Translations under genes and position numbers: made by a program
Notes under the pieces: generated by a model
What the model was told of the DNA's origin: nothing
The model's database searches: none
What the model saw: only the letters and a program-made list of their open reading frames with translations
Part shown: one piece after another, positions 1-8,011 of the stretch
Numbering within the stretch: position 1 is the first letter of the stretch
Layout: each line of letters begins with the position of its first letter
From: JAAYHG01 sp012735455
GTDB lineage: Bacteria; Bacillota; DTU030; DUMP01
NCBI GenBank assembly: GCA_050951365.1
Contig: JBMNIX010000001.1
Coordinates: 62,001 to 126,000, forward strand
DNA length: 64,000 nt
Direction: 5' to 3'

Positions 1-50
1 AGAACCTGCATATCCCCGTAGGCAACCGATACCTCCTTCAGCTCAAGCAA
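1..50 (-). CDS. livF: LivF-type ABC transporter ATP-binding protein (5' end only)
   Basis: Only the first 16 or so codons lie in the window. They read MLELKEVSVAYGDMQV, the usual opening of LivF, the second ATPase of branched-chain amino acid importers, just before its first ABC beta-strand. The chosen start is a TTG at 50, with a GGGGAGG ribosome-binding site about nine bases upstream inside the end of livG. The two genes overlap by 8 bases and are probably translationally coupled. The rest of the gene runs off the left edge. Confidence 0.75.
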   Translation of the reverse strand, partial: MLELKEVSVAYGDMQV

Positions 51-765
51 GGTAACACTCCTCCCCTAAATAGGCCTCGATCACCTTGGGGTGATGGGCG
101 ATTTCTGCTGGTGTACCCTCTGCGATCTTCTCACCATGGTGCAAGACCAGAATCCGATGAGAAAGAGACATGATAACGGACATGACGTGTTCGATGACAA
201 TCATGCTTATCCCGGATGCATGGATACGACGCACCACATCGATGACCTCTTCTATTTCCTTAGGATTGAGGCCAGCCATTACTTCATCAAGAAGGAGCAG
301 TTTGGGTTCAATGGCAAGGGCGCGGGCCAGTTCTAGTCGTTTTCGATCGGCCATGGTCAAGCTCCTAGCCATTATCCCACTCCGATGCCCGAGCCCAACA
401 AATTCAAGAATCTCCTGAGCCCTTTTCCTTACTGCAGCCACATGCTTGCTGCGTAAAAAGGCGCCCACCATAACATTCTCCAGTACCGTCATATTACCGA
501 ACGGCTTAACCACCTGAAATGTCCGGCCGATACCCAGGTAGGCGGTCTCGTACGGCTTCAGGCCAGTGATGTTCCTGCCTTGGAAGATCACACTGCCTTG
601 ATCCGGAAGCAGAAAGCCGCTGAGCAGGTTAAACATGGTAGTTTTCCCGGCACCGTTAGGACCGATTAGGCCGAGAATCTCGCCGTCTTTTAGTGCAAAG
701 GAGAGATTCTTAACAGCTGCTAAGCCGCCAAAAGTCTTGCTGATGCCTTGTGCTTCAAATAGCAA
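43..765 (-). CDS. livG: LivG-type branched-chain amino acid ABC transporter ATPase
   Basis: This 240-residue cytoplasmic ATPase would power uptake through the LivHM permease. Walker A (GPNGAGKTT) is at residues 35-43 and Walker B (LLLLDEVMAGL) near 156-166. The signature motif is the degenerate LTMADRKRLE (about 136-145) in place of LSGGQ, as in part of the LivG family. A TTG start follows a G-rich ribosome-binding site and lies 5 bases after livM; livF overlaps the end. The substrate need not be leucine, isoleucine or valine. Such systems also carry amides, other amino acids and organic acids, and the alcohol dehydrogenase heading this operon points away from simple branched-chain amino acid uptake. 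Confidence 0.92.
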   Translation of the reverse strand: MLFEAQGISKTFGGLAAVKNLSFALKDGEILGLIGPNGAGKTTMFNLLSGFLLPDQGSVIFQGRNITGLKPYETAYLGIGRTFQVVKPFGNMTVLENVMVGAFLRSKHVAAVRKRAQEILEFVGLGHRSGIMARSLTMADRKRLELARALAIEPKLLLLDEVMAGLNPKEIEEVIDVVRRIHASGISMIVIEHVMSVIMSLSHRILVLHHGEKIAEGTPAEIAHHPKVIEAYLGEECYLA

Positions 766-770
766 GTCCC

Positions 771-1748
771 CTACCCCCTCTTTGATACCGGCTGGTGAAA
801 GATCGGTCGAAGTAGTTTCGCTCTGCGCAGCCAGGGCGTAATGCCTTCAGGTAGCAGAAGGACAACTACGATCAGCAGGATCCCATAAATGGCCGCATGA
901 AGGCCAGCCGCATGACCGCCCAACCAACTGCGCAGGAACTCGTTAAGCGGGGTAAGCAGGAATGCCCCGATCACCGGCCCGCTGACGCTACCTAACCCGC
1001 CAATAATGGCCATGAGGGCCATTTGCGTTGACAGGGTCATGGCAAACACGCTGTCAGGCTCGATAAAGAGGATGTATTGGGCGTAAAAGATACCACCGAG
1101 AGTTGTAAAAAGAGCCGAAGTACCCATGGCAATGAGTTTGCACTTGGTGGTGTTGATACCTAGAGCCTGTGCTGCATCCTCATTTTCTTTGATGGCAACG
1201 AGATAATATCCTAGCCTCGTCCGTTCAATAAGAATAGAAACCGCTATCACCATAAACATGAGTATAAGAGACATATAGTAATAAGGAACCTTACCCCGGA
1301 ACATAAGGTTCACAAAACCAGGCGAAAAAGGAATCAAGAGACCGACTGCCCCATTGGTCAGCGAGCGCCAGGAGATAGCAATTAAGCGAAGCACCTCAGC
1401 AAAAGCAATGCTGGACAAAGTAAAGAATGGTCCACGGAGCCGAAAGCACGGGTAGCTGATAGCGAGCGCCACGAGAGGAGACAGAAGGCAAGCAACAACC
1501 AACCCTACCCATGGACTGACGCCCAACTTAACTTCAAGCAGGGCAATTGTATATGCACCGAGACCAAAATAGGCAGCATGTCCTAAGGATGTCTGGCCTG
1601 CATAACCGCCGATGATGTTCCAAGCACAGCTTAAGGTCGCGTGGTAGAAGATCATGATCATAAGATGAAGTGAAAAAGAATTTTTGATAAGAAGCGGTCC
1701 AAGAAAGAGGATGCCTGCGACAGCCAGAAGCATGAGATGCTTTCTCAT
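771..1748 (-). CDS. livM: LivM-type ABC transporter permease
   Basis: This is a 325-residue, strongly hydrophobic inner-membrane permease of the branched-chain amino acid ABC family. Family stretches are visible, including NIIGGYAGQTSLGHAAYFGLG in the N-terminal third (a LivM hallmark) and IGGLGSVSGPVIGA near residue 250, the loop that contacts the ATPase. The ATG start overlaps the livH stop by four bases (ATGA), implying translational coupling. It should pair with LivH to form the transmembrane channel and with LivG/LivF for energy. Length and order (K-H-M-G-F) are normal for the family, with no sign of damage. Confidence 0.93.
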   Translation of the reverse strand: MRKHLMLLAVAGILFLGPLLIKNSFSLHLMIMIFYHATLSCAWNIIGGYAGQTSLGHAAYFGLGAYTIALLEVKLGVSPWVGLVVACLLSPLVALAISYPCFRLRGPFFTLSSIAFAEVLRLIAISWRSLTNGAVGLLIPFSPGFVNLMFRGKVPYYYMSLILMFMVIAVSILIERTRLGYYLVAIKENEDAAQALGINTTKCKLIAMGTSALFTTLGGIFYAQYILFIEPDSVFAMTLSTQMALMAIIGGLGSVSGPVIGAFLLTPLNEFLRSWLGGHAAGLHAAIYGILLIVVVLLLPEGITPWLRRAKLLRPIFHQPVSKRG

Positions 1749-2635
1749 CGCGCAGCCACCCCCCCTGTCTTACGTCCGAGACCGAACAAGCCCTGAGGCC
1801 TGAGCAACAAAATAAGTATGAAGATAACAAAGTAGACTGCTTCTTTCAAGCTGGCACCAATAAGGAAGCCGCTAAGCGCTTCAACCAGGCCAATAATAAG
1901 TCCCCCGAAAAACGCTCCCACCATGTCCCCAAGCCCGCCTAGTACCACCACCACAAAAGCAGTCAGACTGAAATAAACACCCACGGTCGGAAACACGTAA
2001 TAAATCGGGGACAAGAGCGCCCCTCCAAGGCCCACAGCAGCAGCACCGATCCCAAAGGCAATTACGTACATTTGCTTGACGTTTATACCCATGAGCAGTG
2101 AAGCTTCACGGTTCTGCGCGATAGCACGAAGGGCCTTGCCTGTATACGTACACTTAAAGAAGTAGAAAAGACCGACAGTGGCTGCTACCGCAATAACAAA
2201 GGCCACAAACCGGGGCACACTGATACTTAGCGGCCCCAGCAGCCATACGGCTGTTTGATAGGATGTCTTAACTGAACGGAAGTCAGCCTTCCACAAAAAC
2301 AGTGCCAGGTTTTGCAGGGCGATGGAGAGGCCGACTGTAGCAAAAATCTGCATCTCGTCCCGCGCGTTAAGTATGGGTTGTATTATCATCCGTTGCGTCA
2401 GCACACCTACGCCAAAAAGCAGAGGCGTAACCAACAGAGCAGCTACGTAAGGATCCAGTCCCCAGAGAGTGAAAATCCAGTAGGTGAAGTACATAGCCAG
2501 CATCAGGAACTCGCCGTGGGCGAAGTTGACTATCTGAATCACGCCGAAAATGATGGTGAGTCCGATACTAATCAGGGCGTAGATGCCACCGAGCAGGAGT
2601 CCGGAGAGCAGTACCTGTAAGACCGTAATCAGCAC
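1745..2635 (-). CDS. livH: LivH-type ABC transporter permease
   Basis: This 296-residue hydrophobic protein is the second permease of the importer. The N-terminus carries the LivH signature GGIYALISIGLTIIFGV followed by NFAHGEF, and the coupling-loop-like LGGLGDMVGAFFGGL lies near residues 230-245. Translation starts at a GTG preceded by GGGGAGGT at good spacing. A 14-bp stem hairpin separates it from the upstream substrate-binding-protein gene. LivH would form a heterodimer with LivM in the cytoplasmic membrane. Confidence 0.93.
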   Translation of the reverse strand: MLITVLQVLLSGLLLGGIYALISIGLTIIFGVIQIVNFAHGEFLMLAMYFTYWIFTLWGLDPYVAALLVTPLLFGVGVLTQRMIIQPILNARDEMQIFATVGLSIALQNLALFLWKADFRSVKTSYQTAVWLLGPLSISVPRFVAFVIAVAATVGLFYFFKCTYTGKALRAIAQNREASLLMGINVKQMYVIAFGIGAAAVGLGGALLSPIYYVFPTVGVYFSLTAFVVVVLGGLGDMVGAFFGGLIIGLVEALSGFLIGASLKEAVYFVIFILILLLRPQGLFGLGRKTGGVAAR

Positions 2636-2659
2636 TCTTTTACCTCCCCTGCCTACGCT

Positions 2660-2699
2660 CAGGCAGCCCGCTCCTTCTTTGGCAAGAGCGGGCTGCCTG
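2660..2699 (-). terminator. Intra-operon hairpin between livK and livH
   Basis: A perfect 14-bp inverted repeat (2660-2673 with 2686-2699, loop of 12) lies directly after the binding-protein gene and before the permease genes. There is no strong U-tract, so it probably acts as a partial terminator or 3' mRNA stabiliser. Such an element gives the binding protein a higher dose than the membrane parts. The tct operon at 44.8 kb has the same arrangement. Confidence 0.75.
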
Positions 2700-2730
2700 G
2701 TGATGAATTACCGCTCTACCTTTCTTACAA

Positions 2731-3960
2731 TTACTTAATTGAGGCTAGCGCCGCCTTCTCCGGCCAGACGGTTATTAGCTCACCGTTCTGCCATTGTGCC
2801 ACAGCCGTCTGGGCCTTTTGGTTCTGTCCGGCATCTTTTGCGTCGGGTCCGGCAAACTTTGCGCCGTAGCCGGTTGGGCTTTGATCGTCTGGCTGATCAA
2901 TGGCCAAGGCGGCCTCACGAATCGCCTCTGGATCAACTGATCCGGCCTTTTCGAGGACGTCAAACAGCACCATGGCACCGTGGTAGCTGACTAGAGAGTG
3001 CCCGGACCGCGGCGGCTCATTGAAGGTCTTGGTATAAAGCTCGACAAACTCCTCAATCCCTACTGCATAGTCTGAACTTGTCCTAATCTGGGTGAAGTCT
3101 GTATTGAAGACACCTTCTGCATCCGGCCCCAGGGTTTCTGCGAAACTCCGCAAGGCATGGCCAGCTCCGGTACCCACCAGGTACTTTGGCCTAAAACCAA
3201 GTTCTTTCGATTGGCGCGACAAGAGAATGGAGTCAGGAGCATACGAAGTCGCGATCACCACATCCGGATCGGCTGCCTTGAGATTAAGGATTACCGATGA
3301 AAGGTCTACGCTCTTGGAGCTATAAGGCTCATTCGCAACAACATTAAGACCTATTCTCTTAGCTTCCTCCTCTGCGTACTGCGCTACGGTAGTGCCGTAC
3401 AGGGAGTCCTCGTAAACTACGGCAACACGCAGGTCTTGAGGGGCTATTCCAAGTTTCGGCGCCAAGGCGTTGGCCGTAAAGCGTGCGGCGTTAATCCCAA
3501 AGTTCGAAGCCGTCGGACACACACGGAAGAGATACTTGTAGCCACGCTCGGTGATATTGTCCGCTATGCCTCCCACTTCCCAGTAAATGACACCGTTACG
3601 CTCCGCGACCTCACTGGCCGCATAGGCAAGGGAACTGGAGTAGGTTCCAATAATAACCTTAACACCTTCCTTGGTAATAAGCCTATCGGCTTCCGCCACC
3701 GCAGCGGTAGCGTCAGGCGCATCGGCTCTAAGGAAGGTAATGTCTTTGCCACCGATGCCACCCTTTTCATTGCGTACAATCCGGGCTATCTCAGCACCCC
3801 GCCAGTTTTCCTCCCCTAACAAAGCCATGTTGCCGCTGAAGGGAAAGATCGCGCCAATCTTAATCTCTTGCGCTTGCTGAGTTGAAGATTGGCAACCACT
3901 CACAAGCACCATGGTCAGGAGAAAAACTATGATACAGAGGGAGATCGTCCTGGTTCTCAT
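2731..3960 (-). CDS. ABC transporter substrate-binding lipoprotein (LivK/AmiC type)
   Basis: This 409-residue periplasmic-binding-protein type I lipoprotein delivers the ligand to LivHMGF. The N-terminus is a lipoprotein signal peptide with lipobox LVSGC, so Cys23 would be lipidated and the protein anchored outside the membrane. The mature part begins KIGAIFPFSGNMALLGEE, typical of the family. The ATG at 3960 is chosen because AAGGAGGGG precedes it and the signal peptide starts there; an upstream in-frame extension would run into the previous gene. The ligand cannot be read from sequence. Co-transcription with an iron alcohol dehydrogenase under a sigma-54 promoter suggests a catabolic substrate. 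Confidence 0.9.
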   Translation of the reverse strand: MRTRTISLCIIVFLLTMVLVSGCQSSTQQAQEIKIGAIFPFSGNMALLGEENWRGAEIARIVRNEKGGIGGKDITFLRADAPDATAAVAEADRLITKEGVKVIIGTYSSSLAYAASEVAERNGVIYWEVGGIADNITERGYKYLFRVCPTASNFGINAARFTANALAPKLGIAPQDLRVAVVYEDSLYGTTVAQYAEEEAKRIGLNVVANEPYSSKSVDLSSVILNLKAADPDVVIATSYAPDSILLSRQSKELGFRPKYLVGTGAGHALRSFAETLGPDAEGVFNTDFTQIRTSSDYAVGIEEFVELYTKTFNEPPRSGHSLVSYHGAMVLFDVLEKAGSVDPEAIREAALAIDQPDDQSPTGYGAKFAGPDAKDAGQNQKAQTAVAQWQNGELITVWPEKAALASIK

Positions 3961-4000
3961 TTCGGGAACCCCTCCTTCGTGGTTATGGGTCTCTTGGACC

Positions 4001-5152
4001 TTACCAAGCCTGCTCAAACAGGGCAACGATATCTTTTCGGGTTGTCTTACGCGGGTTAACCGCAATATTACCACTCTTCATGGCATCGTCAGCCAGCTTG
4101 TCAATCTTATCCTTTGCGTTGGGATCTGAAATCACCGCTGACAGGCGAGAGGGAATCTCTATCCTCTGCGAGAGCTCCCGTACCGCTTCTACGGCTCGTG
4201 CTGCTGCCTGGGTAACTTTGAGGCCGCGATTGTCTTCTCCCATTGCTTCAGCAATTGCAGCAAAGCGATCGGGTACTGCTACACTATTGAACTCCATAAC
4301 GTAGGGTAATAAGATGGCGTTGGCAATACCATGAGGCACACCGAATACTGCGCTTATGGGATGAGACATGGCATGGGCATTACCCAGCCGAGTGTTGTTG
4401 AAGGCAAGACTGGCCATCAGGCATCCCATTAGCATACCATCCCTGGCCACCAGATTGTCCCCGTTGTAAACGGCTAGCGCTAGGTTACGGGTTATGATCT
4501 TTATGGCCTCGAGGGCCAACGTGGCGGAGAGAGGATAACTCATAAGCGAGGTGTACGACTCAATGGCATGGGTCAAGGCATCCATTCCGGTAGCAGCTGT
4601 TAGTCCCGGAGGCATTGAAACCGTGAGCTCAGGATCAAGGACTGCATAGCGGCAGGCAGAGTTGCGACTGACAATGGTAAACTTGTATTCTCTGGCCTTG
4701 TCCGTGATAACCACGTTGATGGTTACCTCGCTCCCAGTTCCAGCCGTAGTAGGTATACCCACCACTGGCATAGCCGGAACAGGAACCCTTTCCACCCCTT
4801 CGTACTCAGTAATCTTGCCTCCGTTGGTCGCGAGAATCCCCACGGCTTTGGCAGTATCTAGAGAACTACCACCTCCCACAGCTACGATCACGTCTGCACC
4901 AAAACTCTGAAGTAATTCGCAGGCCTGCTCTACAACTTCCACAGCAGGGTTTGGCTCAACTTCTGCGAACACTTCGTAGGCAATACCTGAAGCAACCAAC
5001 GATTTCTGCACTGGACCAAGAAGGTTGGCTTTCATACAGCCCTGGTCGGTGATAGTAAGAGCCTTCTTGTAGGGTTTAAGAATCTCACCCACCCGACTGG
5101 CAGACCCAGATCCGTACACAATCTCCGTAGAATTCTTGAAATAGTGCAACAC
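4001..5152 (-). CDS. Iron-containing alcohol dehydrogenase (FucO/DhaT-type)
   Basis: This roughly 383-residue group III NAD(P)-dependent dehydrogenase would interconvert an alcohol and an aldehyde or ketone in the cytoplasm. The nucleotide-binding GGGSSLDTAKA is near residues 93-103. By alignment to E. coli FucO from memory, the iron ligands are Asp191 and His195 (GMDALTHAIE), His260 and His274 (VPHG), all present. The GTG at 5152 is chosen because GGGGGG lies 8 bases upstream. An upstream in-frame TTG falls inside the -12 element of the sigma-54 promoter and cannot be transcribed from it. This is the first gene of the sigma-54 operon, followed after 40 bases by the binding-protein gene. Exact substrate unknown. 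Confidence 0.88.
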   Translation of the reverse strand: MLHYFKNSTEIVYGSGSASRVGEILKPYKKALTITDQGCMKANLLGPVQKSLVASGIAYEVFAEVEPNPAVEVVEQACELLQSFGADVIVAVGGGSSLDTAKAVGILATNGGKITEYEGVERVPVPAMPVVGIPTTAGTGSEVTINVVITDKAREYKFTIVSRNSACRYAVLDPELTVSMPPGLTAATGMDALTHAIESYTSLMSYPLSATLALEAIKIITRNLALAVYNGDNLVARDGMLMGCLMASLAFNNTRLGNAHAMSHPISAVFGVPHGIANAILLPYVMEFNSVAVPDRFAAIAEAMGEDNRGLKVTQAAARAVEAVRELSQRIEIPSRLSAVISDPNAKDKIDKLADDAMKSGNIAVNPRKTTRKDIVALFEQAW

Positions 5153-5204
5153 CTTGACAACCCCCCGTTGTATGATTGTGTTTTGGTCAGACATAAGATT
5201 ATAT

Positions 5205-5220
5205 TGCAACGTTTATGCCA
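5205..5220 (-). promoter_or_regulatory. Sigma-54 (-24/-12) promoter for the adh-liv operon
   Basis: On the minus strand the sequence is TGGCATAAACGTTGCA. It matches the sigma-54 consensus TGGCACG-N4-TTGCA at both invariant dinucleotides, with exactly 10 bases between GG and GC. The predicted transcript start is near 5194, so the GTG at 5152 has a short leader containing its ribosome-binding site. A sigma-54 activator gene sits immediately upstream, which makes the assignment strong. Confidence 0.85.
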
Positions 5221-5272
5221 CCGCGTAACATTGGGAAAACGGGAGTCATGGGCGGGTGAAATATGCAATACT

Positions 5273-5340
5273 GAATAGGCCTAGCGAAGTAGATAGCAAA
5301 ATCGAGCCCTCATAGTGTATTCTACAACGAATAGCTATTC
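5273..5340. promoter_or_regulatory. Candidate upstream activating sites for the sigma-54 activator
   Basis: The pentamer GAATA or its complement TATTC occurs at 5273-5277, 5318-5322, 5329-5333 and 5336-5340. Two overlapping inverted repeats result: TATTC-N6-GAATA (5318-5333) and the perfect 12-base palindrome GAATAGCTATTC (5329-5340), which overlaps the stop codon of the activator gene. They lie about 55 to 135 bases upstream of the -24 element, the usual range for enhancer-binding-protein sites. That they are the binding sites is inference. Confidence 0.5.
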
Positions 5341-6969
5341 AGCCTTGTATAGGGCATATTGTTGGATCTTGCGCCAGGCGGTAGGCTGGCTGATACCCAG
5401 GGCTTTCGCTACCCCAGTGCTGCTCTTGTAGCGGGCAAGTGCTTGCCTGACCATACGCTCTTCTAGCCTTTCAATGGCTTCTTTTAGGGGTCTTACTTCC
5501 CGCAGGTCATCATCCGGCCTGCTTTCTCCGGCCTCTATCTCGGGCGGTAAATCCTCCCGCGTGATATCCTGGCTTCCGGATGTTACATAGACCCGTTGGA
5601 TCACGTTATCCAATTCCCGGACGTTACCTGGCCAATGGTAGGCCAGCAATCTGTTCATGGCATCCGGGGCTATGCGTTTAGCCAATCCATACTTTGCGTT
5701 CAACTTGCCCAGAAAGGCTGAAACTAGGGGTATGATGTCCTCGCGACGCAGACGCAAGGGCGGTATTTCCAGCGGTATCACATTGAGGCGCCAGAACAGG
5801 TCCTCCCTGAACCTGTCCTCCCGTACCCGTTCCTCCAAATCTTTATTTGTTGCAGCGATTACACGGATATCCACAGGGATAGGGGTGATTCCTCCTACCC
5901 GGTAAAACACCTTGTCCTGAAGCACGTTGAGAAGTTTCGCTTGCACGTCTAAAGACAGGTCCGCAATCTCGTCCAAGAACAGCGTTCCGAGGTTGGCCGC
6001 CTCCACTTTTCCCTTCTTCCCGCCTCTGGCAGCCCCGGTGAAGGCTCCCTTTTCGTAACCGAAAAGTTCGGATTCAGCCAAGGAGGCGGGGATAGCGGCA
6101 CAGTTTATCTCAACGAAGTCCCCTGGACGACGGCTTTGACGATGGATTTCTCGTGCCAAGAGGCTCTTGCCGACCCCGGACTCCCCAAGGAGCAACACGG
6201 CACAATCGTACTTACTTACCGTCCAGGCGCGCTGGAGCACTTCTTGCATAACCTTGCTCTGTGCAACAATGTCTGAAGTTACCCTGTCTTCTGCGTTTAG
6301 AGCGGCAAGTTTGGCATTGGCTTCTTTTAACTTCTCACAGAGGGTGTTAAGCTCGGTAATGTCGCGAACGTTAGTAACAACATGGGATACTTCACCTTTG
6401 CGGTCAAATACTGGACTTCCTGTTATTACAACCCGTTTACCGGTCCGAATCGTCTGCTCGATTGTGCATGGTTGTTTCGTTCTCGCCACGGTTGCAGTGA
6501 TAGAATGGGACAGCGTCCCTTCTCTTACCAGATCTTCTACAAACCGATTCAACAATTCTTCCCTTCGGACCCCGGTTATGCGCTCGTAAGCCTGGTTAAC
6601 ACGCACGGTAAGGCCATTCTTATTCGTAACGTACAACCCATCATAGCTGGCCTCGAAAATGGCGTTGAGGTAATCCCTCTCAATTCTCGTTTTTTCCCCT
6701 ACTGTGTTCAAAGCCAGGAGGTATTTTTCCCCGGCTATGGACTCGATGTAACATGGTGTTTCGTAACACTTTTCTAAGAAACTGGCCAGGCTCTCAGCTC
6801 CGCGGCAGTTCAGCGGGTCACAGTAGCCGATCTCACAGGGCCTCCGGCCAACAGTTTCTTCATTTCCCAAGAAGCCTTTCTTCTTGCTCTCAACGCGGCA
6901 CCCGTTATCCACCACGAGCCAGTCTATCTGCAGAAAATCCAAAATTGCCATTAGCTCCGAACTCTTCAC
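5335..6969 (-). CDS. Sigma-54-dependent transcriptional activator (PAS-AAA+-Fis HTH)
   Basis: This 544-residue enhancer-binding protein has three parts. The N-terminal region (about 1-95) is cysteine-rich, with CEIGYCDPLNC near 45-55, followed by a PAS domain (about 100-205). The AAA+ domain has Walker A GESGVGKS (262-269), the sigma-54 contact loop GAFTGA (308-313) and Walker B LFLDEI (330-335). A Fis-type helix-turn-helix ends the protein (about 519-538). The GTG at 6969 is chosen because AAAGGAG lies 7 bases upstream; an in-frame TTG at 7002 lacks such a site. It most likely activates the sigma-54 promoter just downstream of it. The ligand may be sensed by the PAS or the cysteine-rich segment; there is no phospho-receiver domain. 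Confidence 0.93.
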   Translation of the reverse strand: MKSSELMAILDFLQIDWLVVDNGCRVESKKKGFLGNEETVGRRPCEIGYCDPLNCRGAESLASFLEKCYETPCYIESIAGEKYLLALNTVGEKTRIERDYLNAIFEASYDGLYVTNKNGLTVRVNQAYERITGVRREELLNRFVEDLVREGTLSHSITATVARTKQPCTIEQTIRTGKRVVITGSPVFDRKGEVSHVVTNVRDITELNTLCEKLKEANAKLAALNAEDRVTSDIVAQSKVMQEVLQRAWTVSKYDCAVLLLGESGVGKSLLAREIHRQSRRPGDFVEINCAAIPASLAESELFGYEKGAFTGAARGGKKGKVEAANLGTLFLDEIADLSLDVQAKLLNVLQDKVFYRVGGITPIPVDIRVIAATNKDLEERVREDRFREDLFWRLNVIPLEIPPLRLRREDIIPLVSAFLGKLNAKYGLAKRIAPDAMNRLLAYHWPGNVRELDNVIQRVYVTSGSQDITREDLPPEIEAGESRPDDDLREVRPLKEAIERLEERMVRQALARYKSSTGVAKALGISQPTAWRKIQQYALYKAE

Positions 6970-7088
6970 CGTCAGCTCTCCTTTTGGGATATTTCCCAAC
7001 AAACTAGGCCGCCAGGGCAGGAAAAGTGTTCGGCTTTAGCTAATCTTGCCTTAGCTTAATAATGCAGGAAAGCGAGGGTTAACACCAA

Positions 7089-7973
7089 ATGATCAACAGG
7101 CTGCAAGGGGTAATACCCCCTCTCGTCACCCCCTTTACAGAGCAAGGCGACCTGGATGAGCACCGCCTGCGTGCCGTGGTCAACTTTGTCTGCCCTCATG
7201 TCCACGGCTTGTTCGTATGCGGCACCTATGGTTCCGGACCACTCATGACAGCAACTGAACGCAAGCGCTGCCTTGAGGTCGTTCTGCAAGAAGTAAATGG
7301 ACAGATTCCCGTTATCGCGCACGTGGGTACAACCACCTCGCGGGAGGCATTGGATTTGGCTTGCCATGCCGCCTCCGTTGGCGCAACGGCGATTGCCAGC
7401 ATTCCACCATATTACTACCAGCACGTCGAACAGGAGGTCCAGGCTTACTATTCCGCCCTTCTGGATGCTGTACAAATCCCGGTGTACATCTACAACAATC
7501 CTAAGACGGTCGGCTACGGTGTTTCGGTGGACTTGGTGGGTCGCCTGGCGGAGCGAGGCATTACTGGAATAAAGGAAAGCAGCTTCGATCTAATGCTTCT
7601 TGGTACTTATTTCCGCCGCGTCACTACTCCCGGCTTCGACATCGTCCTGGGCACCGAGGCCCTCTTGCTCCCGGCCACCACCCTGGGCATTCAGGCATTC
7701 ATTCCCGGCTTAGGCAATGCTTTTCCCGAACTTTGCAATGAACTGTGGCAGGCCTGCCAGGAAAGGGACTACGATCGGGCTTTAGATTTGCAGTGGCGAG
7801 TAAATGACTTGCGAGACATAATGTATTCAGCCGGCTCCACCATGGTAGCTGTGTATGAACTGTTAAGAGCACGAGGGATTGACGCAGGTTATCCCCGTCG
7901 TCCCTTCATACCTTTAGCGGAAGAGGACCGCAACCAACTAAGGAACCGTCTCCGCGCCATTGGCGTCCTCTAA
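7089..7973 (+). CDS. DapA-family aldolase/dehydratase (function open)
   Basis: This 294-residue TIM-barrel protein belongs to the dihydrodipicolinate synthase/N-acetylneuraminate lyase family. The Schiff-base lysine is Lys162 (GIKESS) and the catalytic tyrosine Tyr135 (YIYNNP). The usual substrate-carboxylate motif GTTGE is replaced by GTYGSG, which argues against DapA itself. Members with this change act as 2-keto-3-deoxy-sugar-acid aldolases or dehydratases, or as hydroxyproline-pathway deaminases. It is transcribed divergently from the sigma-54 activator and is followed 38 bases later by a DgoK-type kinase gene, which favours a keto-deoxy sugar acid substrate. A paralogue lies at 15.8 kb. 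Confidence 0.82.
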   Translation: MINRLQGVIPPLVTPFTEQGDLDEHRLRAVVNFVCPHVHGLFVCGTYGSGPLMTATERKRCLEVVLQEVNGQIPVIAHVGTTTSREALDLACHAASVGATAIASIPPYYYQHVEQEVQAYYSALLDAVQIPVYIYNNPKTVGYGVSVDLVGRLAERGITGIKESSFDLMLLGTYFRRVTTPGFDIVLGTEALLLPATTLGIQAFIPGLGNAFPELCNELWQACQERDYDRALDLQWRVNDLRDIMYSAGSTMVAVYELLRARGIDAGYPRRPFIPLAEEDRNQLRNRLRAIGVL

Positions 7974-8011
7974 ATCTTCCCTGCCGGAAAGTAAACTGGG
8001 GGTTATTGGAC

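Noticed and set aside
3961..4074. 38-codon N-terminal extension of the LivK-type protein
   Set aside because: It places residues before a perfect lipoprotein signal peptide and runs into the alcohol dehydrogenase gene; AAGGAGGGG marks the ATG at 3960.
5153..5209. Upstream TTG start for the first Fe-alcohol dehydrogenase
   Set aside because: The codon is part of the -12 element of the sigma-54 promoter, so it lies upstream of the transcript start.
7031..7053. GG/GC pair in front of the first DapA-family gene, examined as a second sigma-54 promoter
   Set aside because: Spacing is 14 bases, and the flanking bases do not match TGGCAC or TTGCA.
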